Position numbers and translations under genes: made by a program. 64,000 nucleotides of DNA, from NCBI GenBank assembly GCA_006386115.1, contig VFIW01000004.1:248001-312000 (forward strand), given 5' to 3'. A model generated the notes under the pieces. That model searched no databases and was not told the origin of the DNA. It saw only the letters and a program-made list of their open reading frames with translations. This stretch comes from Globisporangium splendens (lineage: Eukaryota; Oomycota; Peronosporomycetes; Pythiales; Pythiaceae). Below, piece after piece: positions 41,468 through 52,381 of this stretch (positions are counted from its first letter, which is position 1; the number at the start of each line of letters is the position of its first letter).

Positions 41468-44400
41468 CTAGATCTGTGCCGCAGTCGCATCATCACCATC
41501 ACCACGGAGCAGTTCATCGTGCAGGCGCTGCTCTGCCGCGTCTTCTTCTTCGTCGTCTTCGACGAGGTTGGGGAGTCGAATGCCCATGGATGGGAATCCG
41601 CGCTGTTGCTCTGCCAGCTCTTGCTCCTGGACCAAACCGCAGATGTCCTGCAGACTCTCGAGAGGGTACCTGCCGCTGCTGTTTGCAAGTTTGAGACGTC
41701 GAAACGCGTCGAGCATTGCCGGCATGCTGAAAGACTCGAAGCTTAGTTGGTCGTACCGCATCATCTGCGACTCGTGGCACACGTAATTAAACACTCTGTG
41801 TCAGCGCTTGACGACTTCGGATCTGATGCGCGCCTTGCGGTCGGCTTTGTCTTCGAGGAACACGCGGCGCGACTCCAGGATGCCGTCGCGCAAGATCATG
41901 CCGATGCCGAAGCACTTGACGGCGACGCACGTCCCGACGAGCAGGATGCTCAAGAGGTTCTTGTTGATGAGCGATTCCTCGTTCATGTCGTTCAAGCGGA
42001 TCATGACGCCGAGCCAGAGCGTGAGAAAGAGCTGCAGTTGCGTCACGCTCGCAATGAGGTTGTCCGAGTACTCGTCGTACGGCTGGAAGTACAACAGGAA
42101 CCACATCGTGACAAGACTGAATCCGGGTAAAGAATGAGAAAAGGAGCACACAGAGTTGGTGAGAAGACGAAACAAAGTGGATAGACGACAAGCAATACGC
42201 ACCAGACTGAGAGTGCGAGCAGCACTTGCTCGACGCTTCCATTTTGGACAAACACGATTACGCCACTCAGAAAAAGCTTGCGCGACAAGTCGACGACTTC
42301 GAACCACCAATGTACTGGGGAATCTGTGCACAAATGCAAAATAACAATTCGCAAGTCAGCCTTCGCTCCACAAGCCAATCACACACGAAAGGATATTGCG
42401 TACAGTCGGCGTAAATGAATCCCAGACGCGCTTCCACTGTGGAATCCTAGAAGTTCGCATCACCAGCGAGCATGCGTTAGTCGGTCGAAATTTCGCGAAA
42501 CGTGAGATACCTGCACTTACCTTCAGGTTCTTGCGCTTCATGTATTTCGCGAGCTCTTCGTCCTGCACGTCGATGTTGTCCATGTCAGGGACGCAGACGT
42601 CATCTTCGGCGTGCTGTTGTAGCACTTCCTTGAGCCATTTATTGCGCAGCTTTCTGCATTGCGGTTTGCGCAGCAACCGCAGCCGCTCAGCGACACCGCG
42701 GTCTTGCGCTAATCGAACCAAGACCCAGAAGAAGAACGGGATCCCGACGACCCAGACGACGACACCCGCCATCGCGATGACACCAAAGACTGCCCACGTC
42801 GAGTTGTAGCACACAATGCGTCTGTCGACGACTAGGTACCGTGTGTCGCCGACCTCCTGGCAGTTGAAGATCATCAAGATGGTCTTCGAGACGGTCGGGT
42901 ACAAGAACAGCGCAACCCAGCAATAGAGCTTCAGGCATTTGTTGCGGTACGCGAGGTAGTTCATGCGCAGCTTCACACGCGCCTGCCACACGCGGAGATT
43001 GCTTCGGACCATGCGCTCGAGGATCTTGCCGCTCAGCACGAGCTTCGTCGTCTGGCATTGCGCGTGGATCGACCGAAAGAGACCAAGTTTCGGCGTCTTC
43101 ACCTGGAACATCCCGAATTCGCGCTTGAGTCGGCGAGTCTCGGCCTTGACCGTCAGTGCATTGGTGCGACGATGCGCTGGGTTATCTGCTGCAGGTGTTG
43201 GTGCGGATGCGTTGTTACGAAGCTCCTTCCGACCTCTCCACCACGCTTTCACGAGCACAATGGGATTCATACTCGCGTCATCGTTCCGCACTTTTTCGCC
43301 TTCGAGCACAGGCAGACCACACTTGAGGCAATTCCGAGGAATCAACAGCAGTTTGGCGCTGTAGCTTCGCATGCCAGCGCAGAAATACGCCGTGATCACG
43401 AACAGTGTCACGACGACAAGCAGCACTGTCACACTACGCGATTGCAAAATCATACACATCGCAACGTCAAATGGAGCCACGGATATCCAAAAGCACAAGA
43501 AGCGTACGTGAAGTCGAAGTAGAAGGTCGTCGAGATCACGCAGTCGATGCTAGCAATCGCAACGAGATCCTGACATAAACATCGACGACAGAGGCAGCAA
43601 TCGCAATCGAACATGCAACGTTAGTCTCGTCCATCCTGTAGTAGTCCTAATTGCAAATGGAATATGTCGCTCCACAGTACCAGATTGAATTGCTGGGGAG
43701 CATTCATGATGCGTTGAATGTCGGAAGACCATTTGATCGCAAACGAGTCACGGAAATTGCCAAAGATCTGGAAAAAGCCGATGAAGATCTTGAATTTGCC
43801 CGGCTTGATCGGAAATTGGCGCGATGTGGGTTCAACCTCGATCCCAAACAGCACTTTTGCGTTTTTCTTCTTGGTCTTTTCCCTGAACCGGTTCTTGAAT
43901 TGCTCAAAACGGGATTGAACGACCACGGATTGCCGCCGATATTGCTCTCTCGCGACCTGGATCACGCTTTGCCGTCGCTTGATCAATTGCGGAGGCTTGA
44001 GACGGCGATCGACCTCAGCTTTCTGGAGGAGAGCAATTTCGGTTAGGTCGCGCAAGTAGTATCGGATCGCAGCCACCGCCGCGGCGGCACCAAGGACAAT
44101 GAAAATCGGGATCACAAAGTTCTGCTACCGAATCGACTCGCGCACTTCGGCATTTGCTTTGTCGCAAGCTATATTATTGAAACGCAGGTGGAAGCAAAAG
44201 CTTTGAGTCATAATGCAAAACAGACAGAAGCAACAAGAAACACGAGCAATAACTCACGCAGGCAAGAGTTGTCTTTTGTCTTTTGTATCGATCGGCGCAG
44301 ACCGAGCAAATTGCGAGATCGTACCCTTCAGCGCACGAGCTATTCGCTGGCTGCGTCGATTGCAGCTCCACCGTGATATCGGATTGGCAAGCTCCCGCGA

Positions 44401-45085
44401 CCTGCATCCATCATAAATGTTACGTTTTCGGTCCATCAAGATTGTGTTTCAGGGCTCCGGCGTTACCTAGACTCTGAAAGCAAGATATGGACAAGAAGCG
44501 TACCTCGCAAACATAAAATGCCTTGCCCGCGACGCGAGAAAACGTACGATCCGCCGACCAGTACTTGTTGAACTCACTCGACGTCGCACAGGAATGCAGC
44601 ACATCCGAGAGGTTCATGCCCGGTTCCGCATACGGCTTGCACGGGTCGTCGCTTCTCCACTGTGACGGATCGCAATTGCGAATCTGCTTGGATTGCGGCG
44701 CCGTGAACAAGTAATAACTCTCCGCTGTGTGTGGCGACGTGGCTCCGTACTCGACACCGAGGACCTCGGTGGCGCGGCGCACCGTCATGTTGCATTGCGC
44801 ATAGCGGTTCAATCAGAAGAAGGCAAGAGTGTTAGTTCATGCCTTTATTGTGAAAAGCAAGCTCACCAATGCCATCACCCGAAAATACTTGCATGTCCCA
44901 TCGCTTCCACTCAAACTGGACCGTCAACTGAAACGCTTCGTCGTCGCTCAAAACAACCAGCTCGCTTGAGGCGATAGTGACCTCCTCGCCGTCGAATTTT
45001 GTCTCGTCTCGACCGCCGCAGTCGCATCCAGCGACACTAATGACAGCGACACGACGAAGAAGGCGACTGCTGCTGCTGTGCGCAT
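41468..45085 (-). pseudogene. Multi-span membrane receptor-like gene (stramenopile family), damaged
   Basis: A coherent gene can be followed on the minus strand. It has a signal peptide (MRTAAAVAFFVVSLSLV, ATG 45085), an extracellular domain (DGEEVTIASSELVVL, Cys-rich C..GYDLAICSVC), a first membrane helix (FVIPIFIVLGAAAAVAA), a long basic loop, then about eight further helices to 41801 and an acidic C-terminus to 41468. The membrane part (FPIKPGKFKIFIGFFQI, LYPTVSKTILMIFNCQE, WWFEVVDLSRKLFLSGV) resembles large Cys-rich multi-span proteins common in oomycetes with distant TRP/polycystin flavour. Lesions: a two-base frame slip near 45020 after the signal peptide, no AG acceptor where exon 2 should start near 44805, an in-frame TAG at 44125-44127, and an in-frame TGA at 41801-41803 before 110 further in-frame codons. 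I call it a pseudogene; read errors or recoding are alternatives. Confidence 0.65.
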
Positions 45086-45930
45086 GCGCCGGTGCGGGGC
45101 AGGGCGGGAGCCAGGGTCATGAGCGCTTCCTTACTGCGTGCGGAAAGGGCGAGTGGTGTCAATTCTGCATTCGTGCGCGCGGAATGCGGAATGGCTTCGG
45201 GTTTCCGTATAGAAAGGACACCCACACCCCTTCAACTCTGTGAGCGGGTCGGGTGGGTTCTGATCAAATCGACTAAGAAAAAGTGTTGACCCGGACCGGG
45301 TCAGATGGTAATGGGTCAAGCGGTGACGCGCCGCGTTCTGTCGCAGTTGTGCACACAAGTCTGGTGCACACTTTGCTGACACACGTACACACTTGCATAC
45401 ACTATCCCAATGCATTTATCCGGATAATACGCATCGCAAAAAGCATGCTCTCATCCAAACACGAGACGCCAATATCCCCATCACATCATTGTCAAAGCAG
45501 CAGCGCATGACGGGAACTGCGTGCAGGTAGGACCAAATACAAGCGCATGCATCAAGCCACATACACTAGTAATGCGTCCACATGTACATCTCCAAGTGTC
45601 GTATCCACAGCAACAACCGCAAACAAACCTCGTGCAAAAGAGCTTCCACCATGCCAATGCCAAATGCCGCCGTACACACAGTGTACGCTAATACGCAATG
45701 ACGTCATAAGCGCGCGTCGCACTTTAGCGGAGAGCGGACCGCTCCTCCCCACATCGCATGCCTCCCTCCAAGCACCCTCTTGCGGCCACTCACCAAGCCA
45801 AAACGAAGCAGAAAGCGCGCGACCATCACTCCGCCCTCCCTTCCCTTTGCCTCACTGCCTCACGCTCTCAGACAGTTTCTTTCTCCGTCCAAGGCAGATC
45901 AAGACTTCGCTCCCGTTCTTCTCCCTAAGC
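45086..45930. other. Divergent intergenic region upstream of PDH E1-alpha
   Basis: About 845 bp. Open frames here are short and without similarity. Pyrimidine-rich sequence precedes the PDH start (45840-45925), typical of an oomycete promoter or leader. No gene seen. Confidence 0.5.
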
Positions 45931-47285
45931 ATGCTGTTCCGTCAGTCGGCTGCCGTGCTCGGCCGTGGCGCCGCCGCCGCCCAGAAGACCGCCGTCGCGT
46001 CGCGCGCGTTCAGCGCAGCCGCGGGCGACATCAAGTTCGACTTTGCGCAGCCCTTCAAGCTCCACAGTACGTTTGGCGTTTGTGTTCATGCATGCACATA
46101 GAAACACGAGGGATTCGATGTGCGTGAGGATGTTGTGTTCGACGACGGTTTGCTCATGATGCGAATTGTGTGTGCATGCGTTTGCTCTTGCCTTGTGCAG
46201 ACCTTGAGAGCGGTCCAAACAACTATGGTTACACGAACCGTGAAGAACTGTTGGGCTTCTACCGCCTCATGTACACGATGCGTCGTATGGAAATCACGTG
46301 CGACAACGAGTACAAGGCGCGCAACATCCGTGGTTTCTGCCACTTGTACGATGGCCAGGAGGCCGTCGCGACCGGTGTCGAAGCCGCGCTCGACCGCAAG
46401 GACTCGTGGATCACGTCGTACCGTAATCACTGCACCATGCTCGCGCGTGGCGGTACCGTGCTCCAGGTGCTCGGTGAACTGTTCGGCACGGCTTCGGGTG
46501 CCGTCCATGGCAAGGGTGGCTCGATGCACTTTTACAACAAGAAGGAGAACTTTTACGGAGGTCAAGGTATCGTCGGTGCCCAAGTACCAGTCGGCACGGG
46601 TCTTGCGTTCGCCAGCAAATACAACCACAAGGGCGACGGTTTGATGCCGTGCTCGATCTCGATGTACGGCGATGGTGCGGCCAACCAGGGTCAGATCTGG
46701 GAAGCTGCCAACATGGCCGCGTTGTGGAAGCTGCCAGCGATCTTCTGCATTGAGAACAACCACTACGGTATGGGTACGTCCATGGAGCGCTCGTCGTCCA
46801 ACTACGAGTACTACACCATGGGTAACAAGATCCCAGGTATCTGGTGCGATGGCAACGACGTGCTTGCCGTGCGCGAGTGCACGCGCTTCCTGAAGAAGTG
46901 GTGCGGCGAAGGCAACGGTCCGATCTATGTGGAAATGAGCACGTACCGTTACCACGGCCACTCGATGTCCGACCCAGGTGTGACGTACCGCAACCGTGAC
47001 GAAATCTCGCAGATGCGTGCGTCGCGCGACCCGATCGAGAGCGTGAAGAAACGCCTTCTCGAGCACAACCTGGCGACCGCCGACGAGATCAAGGAGATCG
47101 AGAAGGAGGTGCGTGCCGAAGTCGTCAAGGCGACCAAGGAGGCCAAAGCCTCGGGCCGTCCTGCGGAAGCCACGGCGTTCCAGGACGTGTACACCGACGG
47201 CAAGGGCGGTAACGAGTTCCCACCGTTCATTCGTTTCCCAGACATCACCAAGAGCCTCTACAACGGCAAGCCAAAGGCCCAGTAA
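45931..47285 (+). CDS. Pyruvate dehydrogenase E1 component, alpha subunit, mitochondrial
   Basis: Exons 45931-46066 and 46201-47285 encode 406 aa. The N-terminus is a typical mitochondrial targeting peptide (MLFRQSAAVLGRGAAAAQK). The mature protein shows the thiamine-diphosphate motif GDGAANQGQ...ENN, the E1-alpha signature MYTMRRMEITCDNEY, GFCHLYDGQEA, and the regulatory phosphorylation loop YRYHGHSMSDPGVTYR. The Ser of the main site (HGHSMSDP) is kept, while the second mammalian site Ser is a Thr here. With E1-beta it decarboxylates pyruvate and transfers the acetyl unit to E2 lipoyl groups. Length and collinearity with animal/yeast PDHA are full. Confidence 0.97.
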
Positions 47286-47780
47286 ATAGGCAGAGCTTCG
47301 TGTGCGTGCGTATCGTAGTGTGATCTACCTCCACGCGTCACAGCATTTTTTTAAAAGCGAAAGAGGAAAATAACGAACGAATTATGGAAAAAGATCCGCA
47401 TTGAGTTTCGCTTGACGGAAGGAGTTGCAAGAGGCGTTCAGTGATGGAGACATCTTTGGAGCTTTGGCTTTGTGAGGCATTAGGTGCTCTTTGGGGTGTG
47501 GACTAAAGAGGGTTGTCCCTGCAGGTTGGCAGCTTTGTTCGTTCATTCGTCTGCACTTTATTATGCCGCGCTTTGCTGGCTTATATTAAAAAATCTCTTT
47601 CCTGATCACCTTTAGTATACTGTTACAGCATTTTCACGCATTTCACATCCACACACCCCAGCAATCGGTCGCCTTTTCCCTTCACTCGTTGTCGCTTTGT
47701 TTCGGAAAAGTCACCTTCTGTCACACTTTTCTCCATTTATAGCACTAATCGTCAATTGCCGCAGTAGCTTCATTTTCACA
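47286..47780. other. Convergent intergenic region (PDH E1-alpha / START-FYVE)
   Basis: About 495 bp between two 3' ends. No gene seen. Confidence 0.5.
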
Positions 47781-49850
47781 TCAGCAGTGGCGGGATGAGG
47801 TCGCGGCGCGTTCGCGGCTTTGGCTCGTGTGGTGGCGCCGGAAGCCCGCGTCGATGTACTGGTTGCTCAGGTGGACGTCCTCCACGGTCTGCGTGAGCAT
47901 CACGACCTCGTTGCTGTACGGTGTCGCTCGACGCGGCGACTCGTAGCGCTGGTTGTGATGGTGGTGGCGCATGCTGTTGTTGTTATTATTGTTGTTCACC
48001 GGTCCCATGACTTCGTACTCGCGCTGCAGCGCCAGCACGCGGTGGCGCGAGAGCCGTCTGCGCGTGTACTGAGCGAGCTCGTTGGCGGTCTTCGCGTCGC
48101 TGATGATGTTGTGCGAGAGCTCAATGGCCGCGTTCAGCTTCGCTTTCGCCTCGGGCGTCGTCGTGGGGAAGAGCGCATGCTGCTGCTGGATCTTGCTCTC
48201 GAAAGCGCTGTACTTTTTCGAGCGCACGCCTTCTTCGATAAGAGGTTGGGTCGCATTCAGAGGCAACAGCGCGCTTTCCGGTGGTGGATGGCGCTGATGA
48301 CGCCGTTGCTGCTGCGGGGAACTCTGCGCTCTCTGGGACGAGCACGATGGCGACCGCGCTTGGTTCGTTGGACTCGTCTCCTCATTGTTCTGGTTGGACG
48401 ACGACGAAAAGCGCTCGAATTGCCGGAACGACTCCTCCGTGTCGGTCAGGTCGCCATCTTCAGGCTCCAGGTCGTTGTTTGCGCGGCGCAGTTGGTGGTG
48501 ACGGAACGCGTCAATCGACATCGCGAGGTCCGCTGGACTCCCGCGTCGACGCGACGTGAAGAAGTTGCCCTTGCGCATGACAAAGCCGTCGCTCAGCGAA
48601 CGCATGGGGAAGCTCGCCTTGGGGATCTCGACGACATCCGGGTTGGCCGAGAACGTCTTGTGTTCCATCAAACGGTTGCGCACGGGCTCTAAGAGATCGT
48701 CGTACGAGCGTCGCTTGCCGTTAGAAAAGCTCTGTGTGCGCACCACTGAACCCGATTTTCCAGGTGAGCACGGTGCCTCGCTGCCGTTTGAAGAAGCAGC
48801 GCTTGTCGAGTGAGGGGAAGATTCGTTCCGCGAGGTACGACGCACTTCAAGCACACATGCCGTGCAGACGCGAAGCTGTCGCTCCCCATGGTCTGGGATG
48901 TGAGCCGCTCGGATGCGGCTGCAGTTGCTGCAGATCACTTCGCCGCACTTGAGGCAGTTGTACTTGCGACGCAGCACACAAAAGTTGCGCTCGCACACGT
49001 GGCAATGGTCTTGCTCGCTCATGGGGATCACCTGTTGGGGGAGAACGATGGTCTCTTTCTTGGCTCGGAACGTCTCAATGTACTTGAGGATCCCGTTGAT
49101 GCATTTCTCAACATGGGATTGGATCGCCGAGTTCGCGGCCCACGCTGGGAGGTCGCCATTGTCAAAGTTGCAAGTGTATGTCATGCGCAGTTCGCCCTGC
49201 TTCTTCGTCGTGTGGTACATGAACCCCATGAGTGGGACAATGTCGCGAATGTACTTGGGCGACTCAGCGTATTTGGACGACGCGGGCACGTCCACGGACT
49301 CCATGATCCGGAACGCGACTTTCTGTCCTTGGTCATCTTCGACCATGTCGACGTACTCCAAGATGATGAAGTCCCGGTCCTTGGTGAATTTGCTCGAGCT
49401 CTTGAATGCTGCCCACTTGAGCGCGACGTATCGGTGCGGGTTCTGTTCCGTGGGCTCGACGATGTTCTCAATCACGGCGCCTTCAATGAAGTCCGAGGAG
49501 AGCATCTCCATCATCTTTGTGTACGACTCGGTCGTGTTGGTGACCATGGACTCGGCGACGTCCTCGATCTCGCAGGTCACCTTGCAGACCGCATGCACGT
49601 TGCAGGGCACGTTGTTGCCGACATCGGTGCGGAAGAGCGAGATGCCGTGCTTCTCGAGCACGAGGCACCATGGGATGCCACCGAGCAAGTCCGTGGCTTC
49701 CAGGAGCGACTCGGTCATGCTCTTGGCGATGGTCGTGAGGTGTTCTTTCTCGCGCACGCTCATCTCGGGCTTGACGGGGTCGTGGAGGCTCTGGTCCGAG
49801 TCATTGCTGCTGCTGCTGCTGCGCATCGAGTGGCTCATTGTGTCGCTCAT
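47781..49850 (-). CDS. START-FYVE protein with atypical FYVE finger
   Basis: A single exon of 689 aa, start ATG 49850. Residues about 30-265 form a START-like lipid-binding domain (e.g. HRYVALKWAAF, RDFIILEYVDM, RIMESVDVPASSKYAESPKYIRD). A FYVE-type zinc finger spans 283-332 with eight Cys in the right spacing (CHVC, CLKC, CSNC, CTAC). The basic ligand-binding motif is RRKYNCLKCG; the canonical R(R/K)HHCR histidines are missing, so PI3P binding may be lost or altered. The remaining half is low-complexity Ser/Gln/Asn-rich with a few helical stretches (AIELSHNIISDAKTANELAQ). START-FYVE proteins are greatly expanded in oomycetes. The likely location is endosomal or other membrane surfaces; the ligand is unknown. 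Confidence 0.88.
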   Translation of the reverse strand: MSDTMSHSMRSSSSSNDSDQSLHDPVKPEMSVREKEHLTTIAKSMTESLLEATDLLGGIPWCLVLEKHGISLFRTDVGNNVPCNVHAVCKVTCEIEDVAESMVTNTTESYTKMMEMLSSDFIEGAVIENIVEPTEQNPHRYVALKWAAFKSSSKFTKDRDFIILEYVDMVEDDQGQKVAFRIMESVDVPASSKYAESPKYIRDIVPLMGFMYHTTKKQGELRMTYTCNFDNGDLPAWAANSAIQSHVEKCINGILKYIETFRAKKETIVLPQQVIPMSEQDHCHVCERNFCVLRRKYNCLKCGEVICSNCSRIRAAHIPDHGERQLRVCTACVLEVRRTSRNESSPHSTSAASSNGSEAPCSPGKSGSVVRTQSFSNGKRRSYDDLLEPVRNRLMEHKTFSANPDVVEIPKASFPMRSLSDGFVMRKGNFFTSRRRGSPADLAMSIDAFRHHQLRRANNDLEPEDGDLTDTEESFRQFERFSSSSNQNNEETSPTNQARSPSCSSQRAQSSPQQQRRHQRHPPPESALLPLNATQPLIEEGVRSKKYSAFESKIQQQHALFPTTTPEAKAKLNAAIELSHNIISDAKTANELAQYTRRRLSRHRVLALQREYEVMGPVNNNNNNNSMRHHHHNQRYESPRRATPYSNEVVMLTQTVEDVHLSNQYIDAGFRRHHTSQSRERAATSSRHC

Positions 49851-52381
49851 ATCGAGTCGAGTGCCTGTGGATATGTAGATGGGAGAAAGGAGAGCTGGTG
49901 CTTTACGAAGCAGGTGTCATCCAGTGGACGGATGAATGTATGAGGATTAGAGGCTGGGGAAACGACGCGAGGGCCAAGAAGAAAAGAGACGCGCGCTCGA
50001 GCCAGCAAATGGAGAAGTGACCTGATACTGTGCTGGGGTCATCGCGCGCCAATGCAACAACAACAACAAAAACAAAAAGGAGCCAGCAGCAAGGGAAGAG
50101 GGGCATTTTGCGTGCAACCAACGTGCGGCGGTGGCGCAACAGCAGCAGTCCTTCCCTCCTGATTTTAAAAGCTTCTTCTTAATCGAAGGATAGAGCGCAG
50201 GTGCCTCGTCTTGCTTCCTTCGTTTTCGATGTCTCGTGCGAGCTAAAGATAACTCGTTCGTTCGACGGAGGTCCTCTAACCATTGCGAAGTGAATGTTTA
50301 TTGAGTGTAAGAGGCGCACAAATACACAGTCATGATTTATGCCTTGCACAAAGCGCTTTCAGGACATATCTGTTCACTGATAAATAAAGTGTTGCATGCT
50401 CTAGTTTGGTGAAAGTTGTATTATTTGCAGGGATCGACTTGATTTGGGTCTGTCTTTCGTTTTGGTTTTTTCTCGGCTGCTGGCGTGCGTGGGTTCTGCA
50501 ATCTGAAAGCAACAACCAAAGCGCATGAATGAACCCACGTGGCTCACTCGTTTCTATCCGAAGAACTGTGCACGCAAAATGGATGTTTCAACAGATATCG
50601 AACAATAAGCGCCAAATTGGTAGAAAAAAAACTGGGCGGAGGGTTTGTCTACTCAGTGAAATGCGCTGGTGTGGATAGTCGCATTTGCGCAAAGGGACGG
50701 AGGGACTCAACACCTTTTGCTTGTCCTTTATCTTTCCGGAGCGCGCTTTTCACCAATGCTCTCTCAATAAATCCCCATCGACACGGGAGTTTCGACACCT
50801 CAGTGTGCTGTTTTGCGCAAGCGCACGTGACTCATCCAGATGTTCTTTCATTCGTAAATGGAGATGTTTCGCGCGCGAAGGCACTGCGAGGGCATCAAGA
50901 CGGCGATGATGCACACAAGCTGGCGGCGTCGCATGCTGCAGCCAAAGGATTCGCTCGCTGGAACAGAATGAAACCTTCAACTTGAAGTGCCGACCAAGCA
51001 AACCCTTGGACCATGACTATGCACTTTACAAGAACCACTTCATGATACTAAATTTGCTTTAGCAAAGTATCCACCTCATAAAGAGGTCGAAGAAACAGAG
51101 CACCGGAGTTGTGCGATCCTCACTAAAACAAACGATCCAGGACTGAAGGCTACAAATAGTATCGATACGAAAAAAGCGCGATCCAGTGCATGCGGGCTAT
51201 TGAGCATAACGGAGCGCATTCCCATTGGGTTGTGCCGTGCGTGACGTGCGTGCATGCGCTCGTGAAGAAGTCAAGTTGCAGACGTATCAGATGTTGACCC
51301 CAGGCCGGAGAGTTGCTGCTCATATGCTCATCATTTTTTTTTACTATTCCTTGTTGCGAGTAAAAGACAGTGAGTGGCTATGAAACATGGCGAGCGCCTT
51401 CCCATCAAGTTGCATGGCGTACATGCGCTATTGCACGCCCCCTCCCGTTTACCCCCAGGCGAGTCAGCTGATGACCATATTTGCCACTCATTCAACTCTT
51501 TTCTTATTCCTTTGTTGTCAGCACGGGAGAGTGGCCACAAGAGGAAAAGCCAGCTTGCGATCGTCTGTGAGAGACGGCAGCAGCTCAGGGCAACAAGGGA
51601 AAAAGCGTTATGTGGCCGTATATGAGCGGACACAGCATGCATGTCTTTGGTGCTGCGGCCATGTCACATTGCGAGTCTGGGCATCTTGCATGCGCCTATG
51701 CATGTCCACACGCTTTCTACGCGCAACGCTTTGCCGGTCATCACGGGAGCAACTTTGACCAACGCAAGAGGGACCATTCGTTGGCTTGCGCGCGAATAAG
51801 TGCAACCGTGTCCAGCTGCGGAGATGGTCGCACTGGCAAAAACCACATGGAAATGTGATGGGGCGAACAGAAGATCCAATGACGCAAGGTGCATATAAAC
51901 GTTCTCCAGCATGCAGCAGAGCGCGCAGCAAAATTCCACATCGATGCATCGATGTCCCGCGAGCTTCTATTTTGCTGGCGTCACTCAGAGACGGAAGGCG
52001 CTTTTTCCGCAAGCATGCTGTCTTTCTTTCCATGAAAAGCGGGATAGACTCAAGCAGAGTAGTAGCAGCTCCATACTTCTTATTCCACGCGCTTTTGCAT
52101 GCGTGTGTGCCAGTGTCACCGTCAGATTTCATGACTTTATTGAACACTCTGGCAGTGCAACAGTCCTATAAACTCACACTTCATTTGAAGTCCCTTAATG
52201 AGGGTACCTTCATGCAATCGTATTGTATATGGGGTAGCTTCACTCAACTTCCCAAACAAACGGCACGTTATTTTGAGTGGTCCCGAAAAGAACGCCTCAC
52301 ACGAGTCCCCTGCAGAATTCCAATTCGGGACGCATCATTGACCAAAGCCATCGATCCAAAGCCAAAACCAAGAGCATCGCC
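49851..52381. other. Long intergenic region, nothing recognised
   Basis: About 2.5 kb, the largest apparent gap on the right side. A 148-codon frame at 50539-50985 and several 80-180 codon frames on both strands between 51330 and 52150 show no domain, no homology I recognise and no coherent splicing. The region is CA/TG- and GCATGC-rich in places. It may be a decayed element or long promoters. Confidence 0.45.

Noticed and set aside
46086..47066. A 326-codon minus-strand frame across PDH E1-alpha.
   Set aside because: Antisense shadow of a highly conserved mitochondrial enzyme gene.
48810..49943. A 377-codon plus-strand frame across the START-FYVE gene.
   Set aside because: Antisense shadow; the minus strand shows zinc-finger Cys spacing and a START domain.
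50539..50985. A 148-codon frame in the large intergenic region.
   Set aside because: No domain, no introns, no promoter-like element and no recognisable similarity; kept only as an unassigned stretch.
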